Below the pieces are notes generated by a model. The model made no database searches. It was not told the DNA's origin and saw only the letters and a list, made by a program, of their open reading frames with translations. 64,000 bases of DNA, taken from the NCBI RefSeq assembly GCF_003434305.1, contig NZ_QKKX01000042.1, positions 1 to 64,000 of the forward strand, written 5' to 3'. Below, in pieces: positions 28,216-36,330 of this stretch. The position numbers and the translations under genes are program-made. Position 1 is the first letter of the stretch; each line of letters opens with the position of its first letter. Source of the stretch: Micromonospora sp. MW-13 (lineage in GTDB: Bacteria; Actinomycetota; Actinomycetes; Mycobacteriales; Micromonosporaceae).

Positions 28216-28764
28216 CTACAGGAGGCCGTGCCTCCGGGCGAAAGCCGGGAATTCTGCTCCGGTACAGGGCAGACGAGCACCGGCGCCTCTCAGCGCCTCG
28301 ATGAGGTTTCCGGCAGCCGTCTCGGTCTGTTTGCCCTCCCGACAGGCTCCAGCGAGTAGCCAGATCGCGCCATGCACCCGTGCCTCATAACTACGAGCCA
28401 CCTGGGTCGCGTTCCGGTCGTCCGTGATGGCGACACCGCCGCGCAACTCTGCCGCCGCCAGAACGGACGCTTCGCCGAGGTCGCGTTCGCCCGAACCGAG
28501 CCGCATGGCCCACTTGGTGAAACACCGGATCTCGTCGAGCGTGTCCAGTTGGGCGATACTCAACCAACCCGTGTCGCAGGCAGCGGTGATCTGAGGATGA
28601 ACCGGCGAGCCCGTCCGCAGTTCCTCCATGACCACCTGCGTCGTCCAGCAATCGGCGTCGAGCAGAAGGTCCCGCAGAACGTCGAGCCGATCAGCGAGGG
28701 CGAAGTGGTTGAGAACCATCGTGTCGAGCACCAGAACGGAGGTGGTCTGCGCCAGCAGGCTCAC
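28216..28764 (-). CDS. PIN-domain-like protein, probable toxin partner
   Basis: 182 residues. The layout of a PIN nuclease is visible: VLVLDTMVLNHFALADRL (first Asp, about 14), an Glu in VMEELRTG (about 47), GEASVLAAAEL (about 103) and AITDDRNATQVA (about 117). By family it would cleave RNA using Mg2+. Its GTG overlaps the stop of the XRE-ImmA gene in GTGA, so it is the second gene of a two-gene unit. Codon use is less GC-extreme than its neighbours, which may signal transfer. Toxin-antitoxin function is inferred from organisation, not shown. Confidence 0.75.
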   Translation of the reverse strand: MSLLAQTTSVLVLDTMVLNHFALADRLDVLRDLLLDADCWTTQVVMEELRTGSPVHPQITAACDTGWLSIAQLDTLDEIRCFTKWAMRLGSGERDLGEASVLAAAELRGGVAITDDRNATQVARSYEARVHGAIWLLAGACREGKQTETAAGNLIEALRGAGARLPCTGAEFPAFARRHGLL

Positions 28765-29858
28765 GGCGCGATCTCCAGGTCGTCGTCCCCCGGTAGGTCC
28801 GCCTCAACGATCTGGCCGTGCATCAACTCGACGGCTCTGACCCGGGTGATCCGGGAGGTCCGCAGTGCCTCCATCACCGCATGTGCGTAGGCCGGCGGCA
28901 CCCGCACCGACGCGAGGTCCGGCTGCGGCACCCAACCGAGCGCCTCCATGAACTCCACGTGCGTCGGTCGGGCCTGACTCCACGCCTTGCGGGTCGCTGC
29001 GTCGATGTACCCGGCCAGCTCGGCCTGCCGCAATGCCAGCACCCAGGAGGTACGGAATCGAGCCGCGTAGCCCACGAGCAGATCCCGGCTCGCCGACCCG
29101 TTCGCGCCCGTGGCGGCTATCGCCTGCACAGGCAGCAGCAGCTCCGCAGCGAAGGCGTCGATCACGGCCTCCCGGCCCGCCCGGGAGGCGCTCACACCAA
29201 GGTCGGTCGAGTACTCATCGCCGATGATCAAATGGCCCAGCTCATGGGCCGCGGTGGCCCGGCGGCGGCCGGGATCACCCTTGGTGCTGACCACAGCAGC
29301 GGCGATGCCTCCCTCGACGAGGGAAGCGCCGTCACCCGGTAGGTCGGTGACCAGGATCCACTGACCCGCACGTTCGCAGACATCCATGATGCTGCCGATC
29401 GGTTCGTCGCCGAGACCGAACTGCTGCCGCAACCATCGTGCCGCCTCGCGGGCATCCGCTTCGCACGTCACGGCGTGCGGATATCGAAGCGGCGGGCGGG
29501 TACGCAGAATCCCGAGGTCGAGCAACTGCTGCACGTTGCGCAGCCACTCGACCAGGACGATCTCCAAGCGCTCGGACGAACGGGCTGCCTCGGTGTCCGT
29601 TTCCTCGGTCAGTGGTGCCGCCCGCCGCGAGAGCACCGCCGGCCTAGGCTGAATCAGATACTCCATCGACACGTTGAGCGCCCGGGAAACCCGGGCCAAC
29701 TCCAAACCGTCCAAGCGGCGGGTACCGGCCTCGATCTTGGCCAGCATGGTGCGGTCGAGGCCCGTCCTCGCGGCGAGGTCCTGTTGCGAGAGGCCCGCAG
29801 ACAGGCGGGCCTGTCGCACCTGCTCCCCGACGATCGGCCAGTCCACGCCATCAGCCAT
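28761..29858 (-). CDS. XRE-family regulator with ImmA/IrrE metallopeptidase domain
   Basis: 365 residues. The N-terminal helix-turn-helix (about 10-65) contains RLSAGLSQQDLAARTGLDRT and IEAGTRRLDGLELARVSRAL. After a linker, the ImmA/IrrE domain shows the zinc motif HELGHLIIGDEY (about 230) and AFAAELLLPVQAI. Proteins of this type act as antitoxin-like repressors or proteolytic regulators of mobile-element and stress genes. The ATG at 29858 sits one base from a perfect 15-bp palindrome covering a -10-like GATTAT, indicating a leaderless, self-regulated promoter. It is followed by the PIN gene with a 4-bp overlap. Confidence 0.85.
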   Translation of the reverse strand: MADGVDWPIVGEQVRQARLSAGLSQQDLAARTGLDRTMLAKIEAGTRRLDGLELARVSRALNVSMEYLIQPRPAVLSRRAAPLTEETDTEAARSSERLEIVLVEWLRNVQQLLDLGILRTRPPLRYPHAVTCEADAREAARWLRQQFGLGDEPIGSIMDVCERAGQWILVTDLPGDGASLVEGGIAAAVVSTKGDPGRRRATAAHELGHLIIGDEYSTDLGVSASRAGREAVIDAFAAELLLPVQAIAATGANGSASRDLLVGYAARFRTSWVLALRQAELAGYIDAATRKAWSQARPTHVEFMEALGWVPQPDLASVRVPPAYAHAVMEALRTSRITRVRAVELMHGQIVEADLPGDDDLEIAP

Positions 29859-29859
29859 A

Positions 29860-29874
29860 GTGCGATAATCGCAC
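29860..29874 (-). promoter_or_regulatory. Palindromic operator of the XRE/PIN pair
   Basis: GTGCGATAATCGCAC is a perfect 7+1+7 palindrome ending one base before the XRE start codon. On the coding strand it contains GATTAT with 6 nt to the ATG, so it overlaps the predicted -10 of a leaderless promoter. The obvious ligand is the XRE protein itself. Confidence 0.62.
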
Positions 29875-29983
29875 ACTGACGTGCGGAATGGGTCAACGCA
29901 CGAGTTCACGGCTTCCACATCCAGGCGTCCTGCGGCACCTTCGGCGCTGGCCGTTGAGCCGCCCCAGACCGCAGCCGGCAGGC

Positions 29984-30019
29984 AGACGGGCCCGGTCGCC
30001 TCGGCGGCCGGGCCCGTCT
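29984..30019 (-). terminator. Terminator after the secreted protease
   Basis: A perfect 12-bp stem (29984-29995 with 30008-30019) 22 bp beyond the protease stop. It also faces the start region of the XRE gene, insulating the two. There is no T tract. Confidence 0.65.
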
Positions 30020-30041
30020 GGTCCTCGGGAAGCGGGCGGGT

Positions 30042-31382
30042 TCAGACCCGCTGCCAGAGGGCGGGGACGGTGGGCGGTTCCCAACCCGCCTGGGCGGTGT
30101 GCGCCTGAAGGCACCGGTACGACTGGCCGCCGTAGGTCACCGTCGCCCCGGCGGCGTACGGGGTGCCCGCCTGCCAGGTCGTGTCACCAGGCGGATTGCC
30201 GGTGCCGGTGGGGGTGGGCGTCGGGTCCGGGCCGCCGCCGGAGGTGATCAGGCTCAGCCCGTAGGCGGCCAGGATCGGGTTGACCGGCTGGAAGTACATG
30301 GTGCCGCCGCTGGTGCAGTTGCCCGAGCCGCCGGAGGTGACCCCCTGGGCCTGGGCGCCGGCCAGCCAGGAGCCGCCCGAGTCGCCCGGCTCGGCGCAGG
30401 CGTTGCTGCGGGTCAGGCCCGAGACGGTGCCCTCCGGGTAGGTGACGGAGGCGTTCTTCTGCTGGATGGTGCCGCAGCGCCAGCCGGTGGTGGAGCCGGA
30501 CCGGCAGACCGCCGCGCCGACGGCGGCCTCCGTGCTGCCGGCCACGGCGACCGTGCCGCCGTTGTACTGGTTGACCAGGCCGCGCGGGGTGTTGCCGGCG
30601 TCCACCTGCACCCAGGCGTAGTCGCGGCCGGGGAAGGTGGAGCCCCGGAACGTGCCGCCCGGCTGGGAGGTCCGGGCGCCCGTCCGGCCACAGTGCCCGG
30701 CCGTGACGAACCCGCCCTGCACGGAGAAGCCGACCGAGCAGCGGCTGCTGCCGATGTAGTACGCGTTGCCGCCGATCACGTCGGCGTACGGCCGGGGGTT
30801 CTCCGTGCTGGCCTGGACCCGGACGGTGCCGGCCGGCGCCCCGGCGGCGAACGCCTCGGCGGCGGCGCCGCCCCCGGGGCGGGCCAGCACCACGACGCTG
30901 TTCGTGGGCAGGTCGGCGTACCAGCCGACCACCGCCTCGGGCGCGGCCTCCGCCCGCTGGTTCAGCCGGTCCACGACCGCCGTCAGGGCCTGCTCGCCGT
31001 GCCGCACCCGGACCGGGACGACGCCGAGAGCACGCGCGGTCGCCGCGTCGGCGGCGGTGGTCACGCCGGCGGCGACAGCGCCGTCGCCCGCCACCCAGGT
31101 TCCGCCGTAACGGCTGCCGAGGGTCGCGCTCAGCACCTGCTGGGCGCGGCCGGCCCGGGCGTCGGCGTCGAGTCGGGCACGGGCCTGGGCCGGGGTCAGC
31201 CGCAGGTCCCGCTGGAGCGCGGCGAACATCTCGGGCGCGATGCCGTCGGGGGCGACGGCGGCGGCCGGGCCGCCGGGGGCCGAACCGGCACCGGGGGCGG
31301 CCTGCGCGGCCAGGGTGAAGGTGAGCACCGTGGCGGCGGCACCCAGGAGGGTGGCGGCCAGGGTGGCTGGTCGTCGGCGCAT
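30042..31382 (-). CDS. Secreted streptogrisin-type serine protease with chitin-binding tail
   Basis: 446 residues. A Sec signal peptide (MRRRPATLAATLLGAAATVLTFTLAAQAA) is followed by a pro-domain of the alpha-lytic type (about 40-190) and a chymotrypsin-fold protease. His is in FVTAGHCG, Asp is probably in GRDYAWVQVD and Ser in GDSGGSW; Cys pairs CSVG/HCG and CGT/CAEP suggest disulfides. A Pro/Thr linker (TPTPTGTGNPPG) joins a C-terminal CBM5/12 module (about 400-446) with the aromatic core YGGQSYRCLQAHTAQAGWEP. It is a secreted endopeptidase bound to chitin or similar polymers. The dioxygenase 1.2 kb away carries nearly the same module. Confidence 0.93.
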   Translation of the reverse strand: MRRRPATLAATLLGAAATVLTFTLAAQAAPGAGSAPGGPAAAVAPDGIAPEMFAALQRDLRLTPAQARARLDADARAGRAQQVLSATLGSRYGGTWVAGDGAVAAGVTTAADAATARALGVVPVRVRHGEQALTAVVDRLNQRAEAAPEAVVGWYADLPTNSVVVLARPGGGAAAEAFAAGAPAGTVRVQASTENPRPYADVIGGNAYYIGSSRCSVGFSVQGGFVTAGHCGRTGARTSQPGGTFRGSTFPGRDYAWVQVDAGNTPRGLVNQYNGGTVAVAGSTEAAVGAAVCRSGSTTGWRCGTIQQKNASVTYPEGTVSGLTRSNACAEPGDSGGSWLAGAQAQGVTSGGSGNCTSGGTMYFQPVNPILAAYGLSLITSGGGPDPTPTPTGTGNPPGDTTWQAGTPYAAGATVTYGGQSYRCLQAHTAQAGWEPPTVPALWQRV

Positions 31383-31463
31383 GGGGGATCTCCTCGCGGA
31401 CAGGGGGAGGGACCGGGCTGCGGCGACGGGCGCGGTCGCCCGCCCACCGCGCTACCGGCGAGC

Positions 31464-31513
31464 TAACATTTGTTGTTAACTCTGTTGCCAGTACGGTAAG
31501 TGAGGCATACCCA
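31464..31513 (+). promoter_or_regulatory. Intergenic control region upstream of the AraC gene
   Basis: Between the divergent protease and AraC genes lies TAAC-n7-GTTA (31464-31478) in an AT-rich patch. It is followed by a promoter candidate TTGCCA (31485-31490), 17-bp spacer, TACCCA (31508-31513), facing the AraC gene. The site could also control the protease on the other strand. The AraC protein itself is a candidate binder. Confidence 0.4.
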
Positions 31514-31572
31514 TGCGTCAATAAGCCCGCCGGTCAGCCGCATCCGACTGCCACGACCGCCTGGAGTGGCCG

Positions 31573-32532
31573 TTGTCCACCTCGCCCCGACCCGGCCCGG
31601 CCCGCCGCCGGGCAACCCCCGGCCCGCCACCGGAGCTGCCCCGGCACGCGCTGGACGTCCCCGCGCCCGACGAGCTGCCGCTCGCCGTCGGCTCCTTCGC
31701 CGAGATCGGGCCGCTGTCGCGCGCCGACTTCCCGCACCGGCACACCTTCTACGAGCTGGCGTACGTGACCCACGGGCGCGCCACCCACGTCGTCGACCTC
31801 GTCGCGTACGCCGTCCGGCCGCCCCAGCTCTTCCTCGTCACCCCCGGCCAGGTGCACCACTGGCGCGACGCGGACGACCTGCGGGGGCACGTCGTGCTGT
31901 GCACCCCCGAGTTCCTGCTGACCGACCCGGCCGACCGGGACGCGCTGCACCGCTCGGGCCAGCGCTCGTGGCACCCACGCGACGCCGCGCACGCGGCCCG
32001 GATCCGGTCGCTGCTGGACCGGATGACCGGGGAACGACGCCGGGCCGAGCCGGGCTGCCGCAGCGTGCTGCGGGCGTACCTGCACATCCTCATCGCCGAG
32101 GTGGGCCGGTCGACGCCGGCCGGGCCGGCGGGCCACCCGGCCGGGGACACCCACGCCCCCACCGGCCGGGCCGTGGCGGTGGCCCGCCGCTTCGACGCGC
32201 TGCTCGCCGAGCCGGCCCTGCTCGGCGAGCCGCCCCGCGCCTACGCGCGCCGCCTCGGCGTCTCGGTGCGGCACCTCAACGAGGCGGTCCCCCGGGCCAC
32301 CGGCGCCACCCCGGCCCAGCTCATCCGCCAGGCCCGGGTGCTGGAGGCCAAGCGGCTGCTGGTGCAGACCGACCTCACCGTGGCCCGGATCGCCGACCGG
32401 CTGGGCTTCGCCGACGCCGCCTACTTCTGCCGGTTCTTCCGCCGCGAGGTCGGCGACACCCCCGGCGGCTTCCGCCGGCACGGCGGAAAACACCACGACC
32501 CGGGCGCCGAACACATCGACGCTGACGGATAG
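31573..32532 (+). CDS. AraC-family transcriptional regulator
   Basis: 319 residues. The N-terminal cupin-like sensing domain (about 35-140) shows FPHRHTFYELAYV and FLVTPGQVHHW. The C-terminal double helix-turn-helix (about 215-305) shows YARRLGVSVRHLNEAVPRATG and VARIADRLGFADAAYFCRFFRREVG, the latter the standard AraC signature. The start is a TTG at 31573 with GGAG 7 nt upstream; the in-frame codons before it are not better. The inducer is unknown. It lies between two secreted enzymes with matching CBM tails, and reads toward the dioxygenase 80 bp downstream, so it may control one or both. Confidence 0.88.
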   Translation: MSTSPRPGPARRRATPGPPPELPRHALDVPAPDELPLAVGSFAEIGPLSRADFPHRHTFYELAYVTHGRATHVVDLVAYAVRPPQLFLVTPGQVHHWRDADDLRGHVVLCTPEFLLTDPADRDALHRSGQRSWHPRDAAHAARIRSLLDRMTGERRRAEPGCRSVLRAYLHILIAEVGRSTPAGPAGHPAGDTHAPTGRAVAVARRFDALLAEPALLGEPPRAYARRLGVSVRHLNEAVPRATGATPAQLIRQARVLEAKRLLVQTDLTVARIADRLGFADAAYFCRFFRREVGDTPGGFRRHGGKHHDPGAEHIDADG

Positions 32533-32611
32533 TCATCCCTAGGGTCGGGGCAGCGGGGCCGGCCCGGCCGGGTCGGCCCCGGATTCCCCCTCCGAGCGAC
32601 AAGGAGCTGCC

Positions 32612-33454
32612 ATGACCGGCGCATCCACCGGCGCGGACGAGCCCCGCGACACCAGCGGTGTCACCCGCAAGACCGTGCTGAGGGCCGTGGCCCTCACCCT
32701 GCCCGCGCCCCTGCTGATCGGCGGCGCGGCGCGGGCGCTGGCGACGGCCGGCGGCCCCGCCGGACCGGCGCTGACGCCCACCCCGATGTGCGACGACGGC
32801 GACGACCCGACGCCGCCGCAGATCGAGGGCCCCTACTTCAAGCCCAACTCGCCGCGCCGCACCTCGCTGATCGAGGCCGGCACCGTCGGCACCCGGCTGA
32901 CCCTCAGCGGCTACGTCTTCGGCCTGGGTTGCCAGGCGATCCCGAACGTGTTGCTGGACTTCTGGCAGGCCGACACGAACGGCGGCTACGACAACACCGG
33001 CTACCGGATGCGCGGGCACCAGTTCACCGACGCGTCCGGCGGGTACCGGTTGACCACGATCGTGCCGGGCCTCTACCCCGGACGGACCCGGCACATCCAC
33101 GTCAAGGTCCAGGCCCCGGGCCGGCCGGTGCTCACCACCCAGCTCTACTTCCCCGGCGAGCCCCGCAACAACACCGACTCGCTGTTCGACCCGGCCCTGC
33201 TGATGACCGTGCGGACGGTGGACGGCGGCCGGGAGGCCAGCTTCGACTTCGTGCTCAACGTGCCGCAGACCCCCGGACCCACCACCAGCCCCACCGGCAC
33301 CCCGCCGCCGACGGGCACCTGGGCGGTGGGTACCGCGTACCAGGCCGGCAACCGGGTGACGTACGGCGGGGCCGGCTACCGCTGCCTCCAGCCGCACACC
33401 GCCCAGGTGGGCTGGGAGCCGCCGAACACGCCCGCGCTCTGGGCCCGCGACTGA
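32612..33454 (+). CDS. Secreted intradiol ring-cleavage dioxygenase with CBM5/12 tail
   Basis: 280 residues. The N-terminus (TRKTVLRAVALTLPAPLLIGGAA) resembles a signal peptide with weak Tat character. The dioxygenase core follows (about 60-215): EGPYFKPNSPRR supplies the first Tyr ligand, with GYRMRGHQF and TRHIHVKV (two His), the expected 2-Tyr/2-His Fe(III) site. A Thr/Pro linker leads to a C-terminal carbohydrate-binding module (YGGAGYRCLQPHTAQVGWEP). Fusions like this are known from plant-biomass Streptomyces, where they cleave catechols at insoluble polymers outside the cell. ATG at 32612 with AAGGAGC upstream. Confidence 0.9.
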   Translation: MTGASTGADEPRDTSGVTRKTVLRAVALTLPAPLLIGGAARALATAGGPAGPALTPTPMCDDGDDPTPPQIEGPYFKPNSPRRTSLIEAGTVGTRLTLSGYVFGLGCQAIPNVLLDFWQADTNGGYDNTGYRMRGHQFTDASGGYRLTTIVPGLYPGRTRHIHVKVQAPGRPVLTTQLYFPGEPRNNTDSLFDPALLMTVRTVDGGREASFDFVLNVPQTPGPTTSPTGTPPPTGTWAVGTAYQAGNRVTYGGAGYRCLQPHTAQVGWEPPNTPALWARD

Positions 33455-33559
33455 GCGGCCCGCCCGCCGGGGCGGGGCACGGCGGGCGGCATGGGCCCTG
33501 ATCACAGGGTCAGCGCGGCGGGCGGCCCGCCACACCCGGGAGCAGACGGTGGATGGGCG

Positions 33560-34876
33560 TCAGGTGGCCGGGCGCACCGCCGAGGGTGGGCGCTCACCGA
33601 GCCGTTCCACCTCGCGCAGCCCCTCGCGCATCAGGTCCAGCGCCTCGGCGGGCCGGCCGGCGCGGGCGAGGTGGTCGGCCAGCGCCAGCACGGTGCCGGC
33701 CAGCTCGCGCCGCCGGCCGGCGGCGCGGAACCCCTCGACCGCCGCCCGCAGGTACCGCTCGGCCCCGGGCCCGTCGCCGGCGTCCGCGCGGAGCAGTCCG
33801 CGCACCCGCGCCGCCCGGGCCGCGCCGGGGCCCTCCCCCTCCCGGTCCAGCACCTCCCCCACCAGCGCGTCCGCCGTCGCCGGCCGCCCGAGCGCCCGGT
33901 ACGCCTCGGCCAGTTCGACCGCGGCCTCCCCGGCCAGCCCCGGCTGGCCGGCGGCGCGCAGCGCGTCGTACGCGGTGGTGAGGTCGGCCAGTGCGCCCGG
34001 GACGTCCCCGGCGGCCCACCGGCCGCGCCCACGCGCCCGGTGGCACGACGCCAACTCGACGTGCAGCGTGGCCTGCCGGGCGGCCTGCCGGGCCTGTTCC
34101 ACCGCCGTGGCCGCCTCCGCCGTGCGGGCGCGCGCCAGCAGGCTGGCCGCCACCGTCAGGTGCAGCCCGGCCACCCGGACCGGCTCGGCCAGCACCGCCA
34201 GGGCCAGGGCCCCCGCCGCCGCCTCCGCCGCCGCCGGCTCGTCGTCGAGCTGGAGGTGGCAGACCGCCAGCTCCGCGTGCAGGGTCAGCAGCGCGGCGGG
34301 GTCCGGGTAGCCGTCCCGCACCAGCCCGTCCCGGGCCGACGCCAGCAGGTACGTCGCGTACCGCAGGTCGCCGCCGCGGCCCACCAGCACCGCGCGGACG
34401 GCGGTCGCCTCGGCGCGGAGGTGCGGTGCCGCCTCCGTCAACAGTTCCTCGGCCCGGTCCACCTGCGCCGCCGCCTCGCCGGTGTCCCCCCGCCGCAGGG
34501 CGAGGCCGGCGAGGCCGAGCCGGGCCCGGGCGACCAGGACCGGGGCGTCCAGCGGCGCGGCGGCCGAGATCACCTCCTGGTAGCCCGCGCCGGCCCCGGC
34601 GGGATCGGCCGGCCCGGCGCAGTCGGCCTCGACCAGCCGCAGGTGCAGGCGCACCACCTCGGCCGGGGAGCGGCCGGTGGTCAGGTCGGCCGGGGTGACC
34701 CCGAGCCGCTCGGCGAAGTGGGCAACGGCGTCGGCCGAGGGGGTCCGCCGGCCGCTCTCCACGGCGGAGACGTAGGCCGGGGTGTAGCGCGGCTGCGCCA
34801 GGGCGCGCTGGGTGAGCCCCCGGGCGACGCGCAGCCGCGCGACGCGGGCGCCCACCTCGTCCCGCCGCGGCGTCAC
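33560..34876 (-). CDS. XRE-TPR regulator, copy 1
   Basis: About 438 residues: an N-terminal helix-turn-helix (ARVARLRVARGLTQRALAQ, then YVSAVESGRRTPSADAV) followed by about nine TPR-like helical pairs rich in Ala. It resembles the XRE plus tetratricopeptide regulators common in actinomycetes, and the upstream gene is clearly a paralogue. I place the start at the GTG at 34876, because the 42 bases before it form a diverged copy of the upstream gene's 3' end, out of frame; a GTG at 34927 would translate that relic. No target genes are evident. Confidence 0.8.
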   Translation of the reverse strand: MTPRRDEVGARVARLRVARGLTQRALAQPRYTPAYVSAVESGRRTPSADAVAHFAERLGVTPADLTTGRSPAEVVRLHLRLVEADCAGPADPAGAGAGYQEVISAAAPLDAPVLVARARLGLAGLALRRGDTGEAAAQVDRAEELLTEAAPHLRAEATAVRAVLVGRGGDLRYATYLLASARDGLVRDGYPDPAALLTLHAELAVCHLQLDDEPAAAEAAAGALALAVLAEPVRVAGLHLTVAASLLARARTAEAATAVEQARQAARQATLHVELASCHRARGRGRWAAGDVPGALADLTTAYDALRAAGQPGLAGEAAVELAEAYRALGRPATADALVGEVLDREGEGPGAARAARVRGLLRADAGDGPGAERYLRAAVEGFRAAGRRRELAGTVLALADHLARAGRPAEALDLMREGLREVERLGERPPSAVRPAT

Positions 34877-34884
34877 CGCCGCCG

Positions 34885-34964
34885 CCCCGCCGCGCGCCGG
34901 CCGCTCAGCTCGGTCGCTCCGCGGCACCCCGCCGCGCGTAGACCACTCACGTCAGTCGCTCCGC
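34885..34964. repeat. Tandem 38-bp repeat at the junction of the two XRE-TPR genes
   Basis: Units at 34885-34922 and 34927-34964 match at about 31 of 38 positions with a 42-bp period. The second contains the stop of copy 2 of the regulator, and the first is a diverged copy ending just before the start of copy 1. This is probably left over from gene duplication or slippage. Confidence 0.65.
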
Positions 34965-36272
34965 CGCGCGCAGGCCCCGGCGCAGCACCTCGGCCGCCCC
35001 CGCGCGGTCCCCCTCGGTGAGCAGCGACTCGCCGAGGTGCCGGCAGGCGACGACGACCTCCCCCATCAGCCCGGCCTGCTCGTACCGGTCGGCCGCGCGG
35101 GACAGCAGCCGGCGGGCGTCGGCGCCGGCGCCCCGGGCCGCGCGGACCAGGCCGAGCACGAGGTCGGCCTCCGCCATCAGCTCCCGGTGCCGGCACTCGG
35201 CCGCCGTCCGGGCGGCCTCCCCGGCCAGCTCCTCCGCCTCGTCCAGGGCACCCTCGCGGCGGCGGGACTCGGCCAGCTCCAGGGTCGCCCCCGTGTGGTC
35301 GAGCACCGCGCCGACCGCGCCGAGCATCTCCCGGGCCCGGCGCAGCTCCGGAGCGGCCTCGGCGGGGCGCCCGGCCCGGCGCAGGACGTACCCCCGGGCC
35401 CAGTGACACAACGCGATCTCCCGGGTGAGCCCCAGCTCGGCGTAGCGGCGGACCGCCTCGCGCAGGTAGCGGTCGGCCTCGGCCAGCTCGCCGTCGCGCC
35501 GGAGCTGGCCCGCGACGGCGTAGAACTGGGCCACCCACTCGCCCCGGGTGGCCCGGCTCAACAACGGCAGCGCGTCCCGCTCCAGCCGGCGGGCCCGGTG
35601 CCGCCAGCTCAGCTCGAGGAACGTGTACATCAACGCGTTGGTCAGCCGCAGCTCGGCGTCGGGATCCACCGGCGGCGCCGCCCGCAACGCCCGCAGCCCG
35701 TCCTCCAGGACGGCCACCGCTCGGGGGGCGTCCCCGTCGACAAGCAGGCAGTAGGACTGCCGGGCGAGCACCGCGGCACGCAGCGCCGGGCAGTGCGCCG
35801 GCGGCTGCGCCGCCAGCCGCGCGTAGCCGGCCGCGGCGGCCGGGGCCAGGCCCCGGTGCAGATCCGCCTCCGCCGCGTAGTACCGCGCCCAGCCGCCCAG
35901 CTCCGGCAGGTGGTAGTCGTCGGCCCGACGGCGGATGTCGGCGAGCGCGCGGCCGGCGGCGTCGAGGTCGCCGGCCGACAGGGCGCGCCGGGCGGTCGCC
36001 AGCTCCCCCGCCAGCCGGGCCGCCGCCTCGGCCGGCCGCCCGTGGCGCAGGTCGTCCACCGGCAGCCCGAGCCGGTCGGCGACGTGGGCCAGCGCCTCCG
36101 GGCTGGGGGTACGGGTGCCCGACTCGATCGCGCCGAGGAACGCCCGGGTGTACCGGGGCTCGGCGACCTGCTGCTGGGTCAGCCCCCGGGCCGTGCGCAG
36201 GCGGCGGATCCGGTCACCGAGACGCTCCCCGTCCGGGCCGGCGCCACCGGCGACGCCGTCCGTCGCCTCCAT
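34947..36272 (-). CDS. XRE-TPR regulator, copy 2
   Basis: 441 residues, paralogous to the next gene: helix-turn-helix near residues 20-75 (RIRRLRTARGLTQQQVAEP, AFLGAIESGTRTPSPEALA), then TPR-like repeats to the end. Ligand and targets are unknown; TPR regulators of this layout often sense peptides or protein partners. The ATG at 36272 has AAGGGGGTCGGG upstream. It ends within a tandem repeat next to copy 1, so the pair likely arose by duplication and forms one operon. Confidence 0.87.
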   Translation of the reverse strand: MEATDGVAGGAGPDGERLGDRIRRLRTARGLTQQQVAEPRYTRAFLGAIESGTRTPSPEALAHVADRLGLPVDDLRHGRPAEAAARLAGELATARRALSAGDLDAAGRALADIRRRADDYHLPELGGWARYYAAEADLHRGLAPAAAAGYARLAAQPPAHCPALRAAVLARQSYCLLVDGDAPRAVAVLEDGLRALRAAPPVDPDAELRLTNALMYTFLELSWRHRARRLERDALPLLSRATRGEWVAQFYAVAGQLRRDGELAEADRYLREAVRRYAELGLTREIALCHWARGYVLRRAGRPAEAAPELRRAREMLGAVGAVLDHTGATLELAESRRREGALDEAEELAGEAARTAAECRHRELMAEADLVLGLVRAARGAGADARRLLSRAADRYEQAGLMGEVVVACRHLGESLLTEGDRAGAAEVLRRGLRAAERLT

Positions 36273-36330
36273 CCCGACCCCCTTCGCGCGCTGTCGCCAG
36301 CCTAGCGGCCCGGGCACGCGCGTCGATCGG

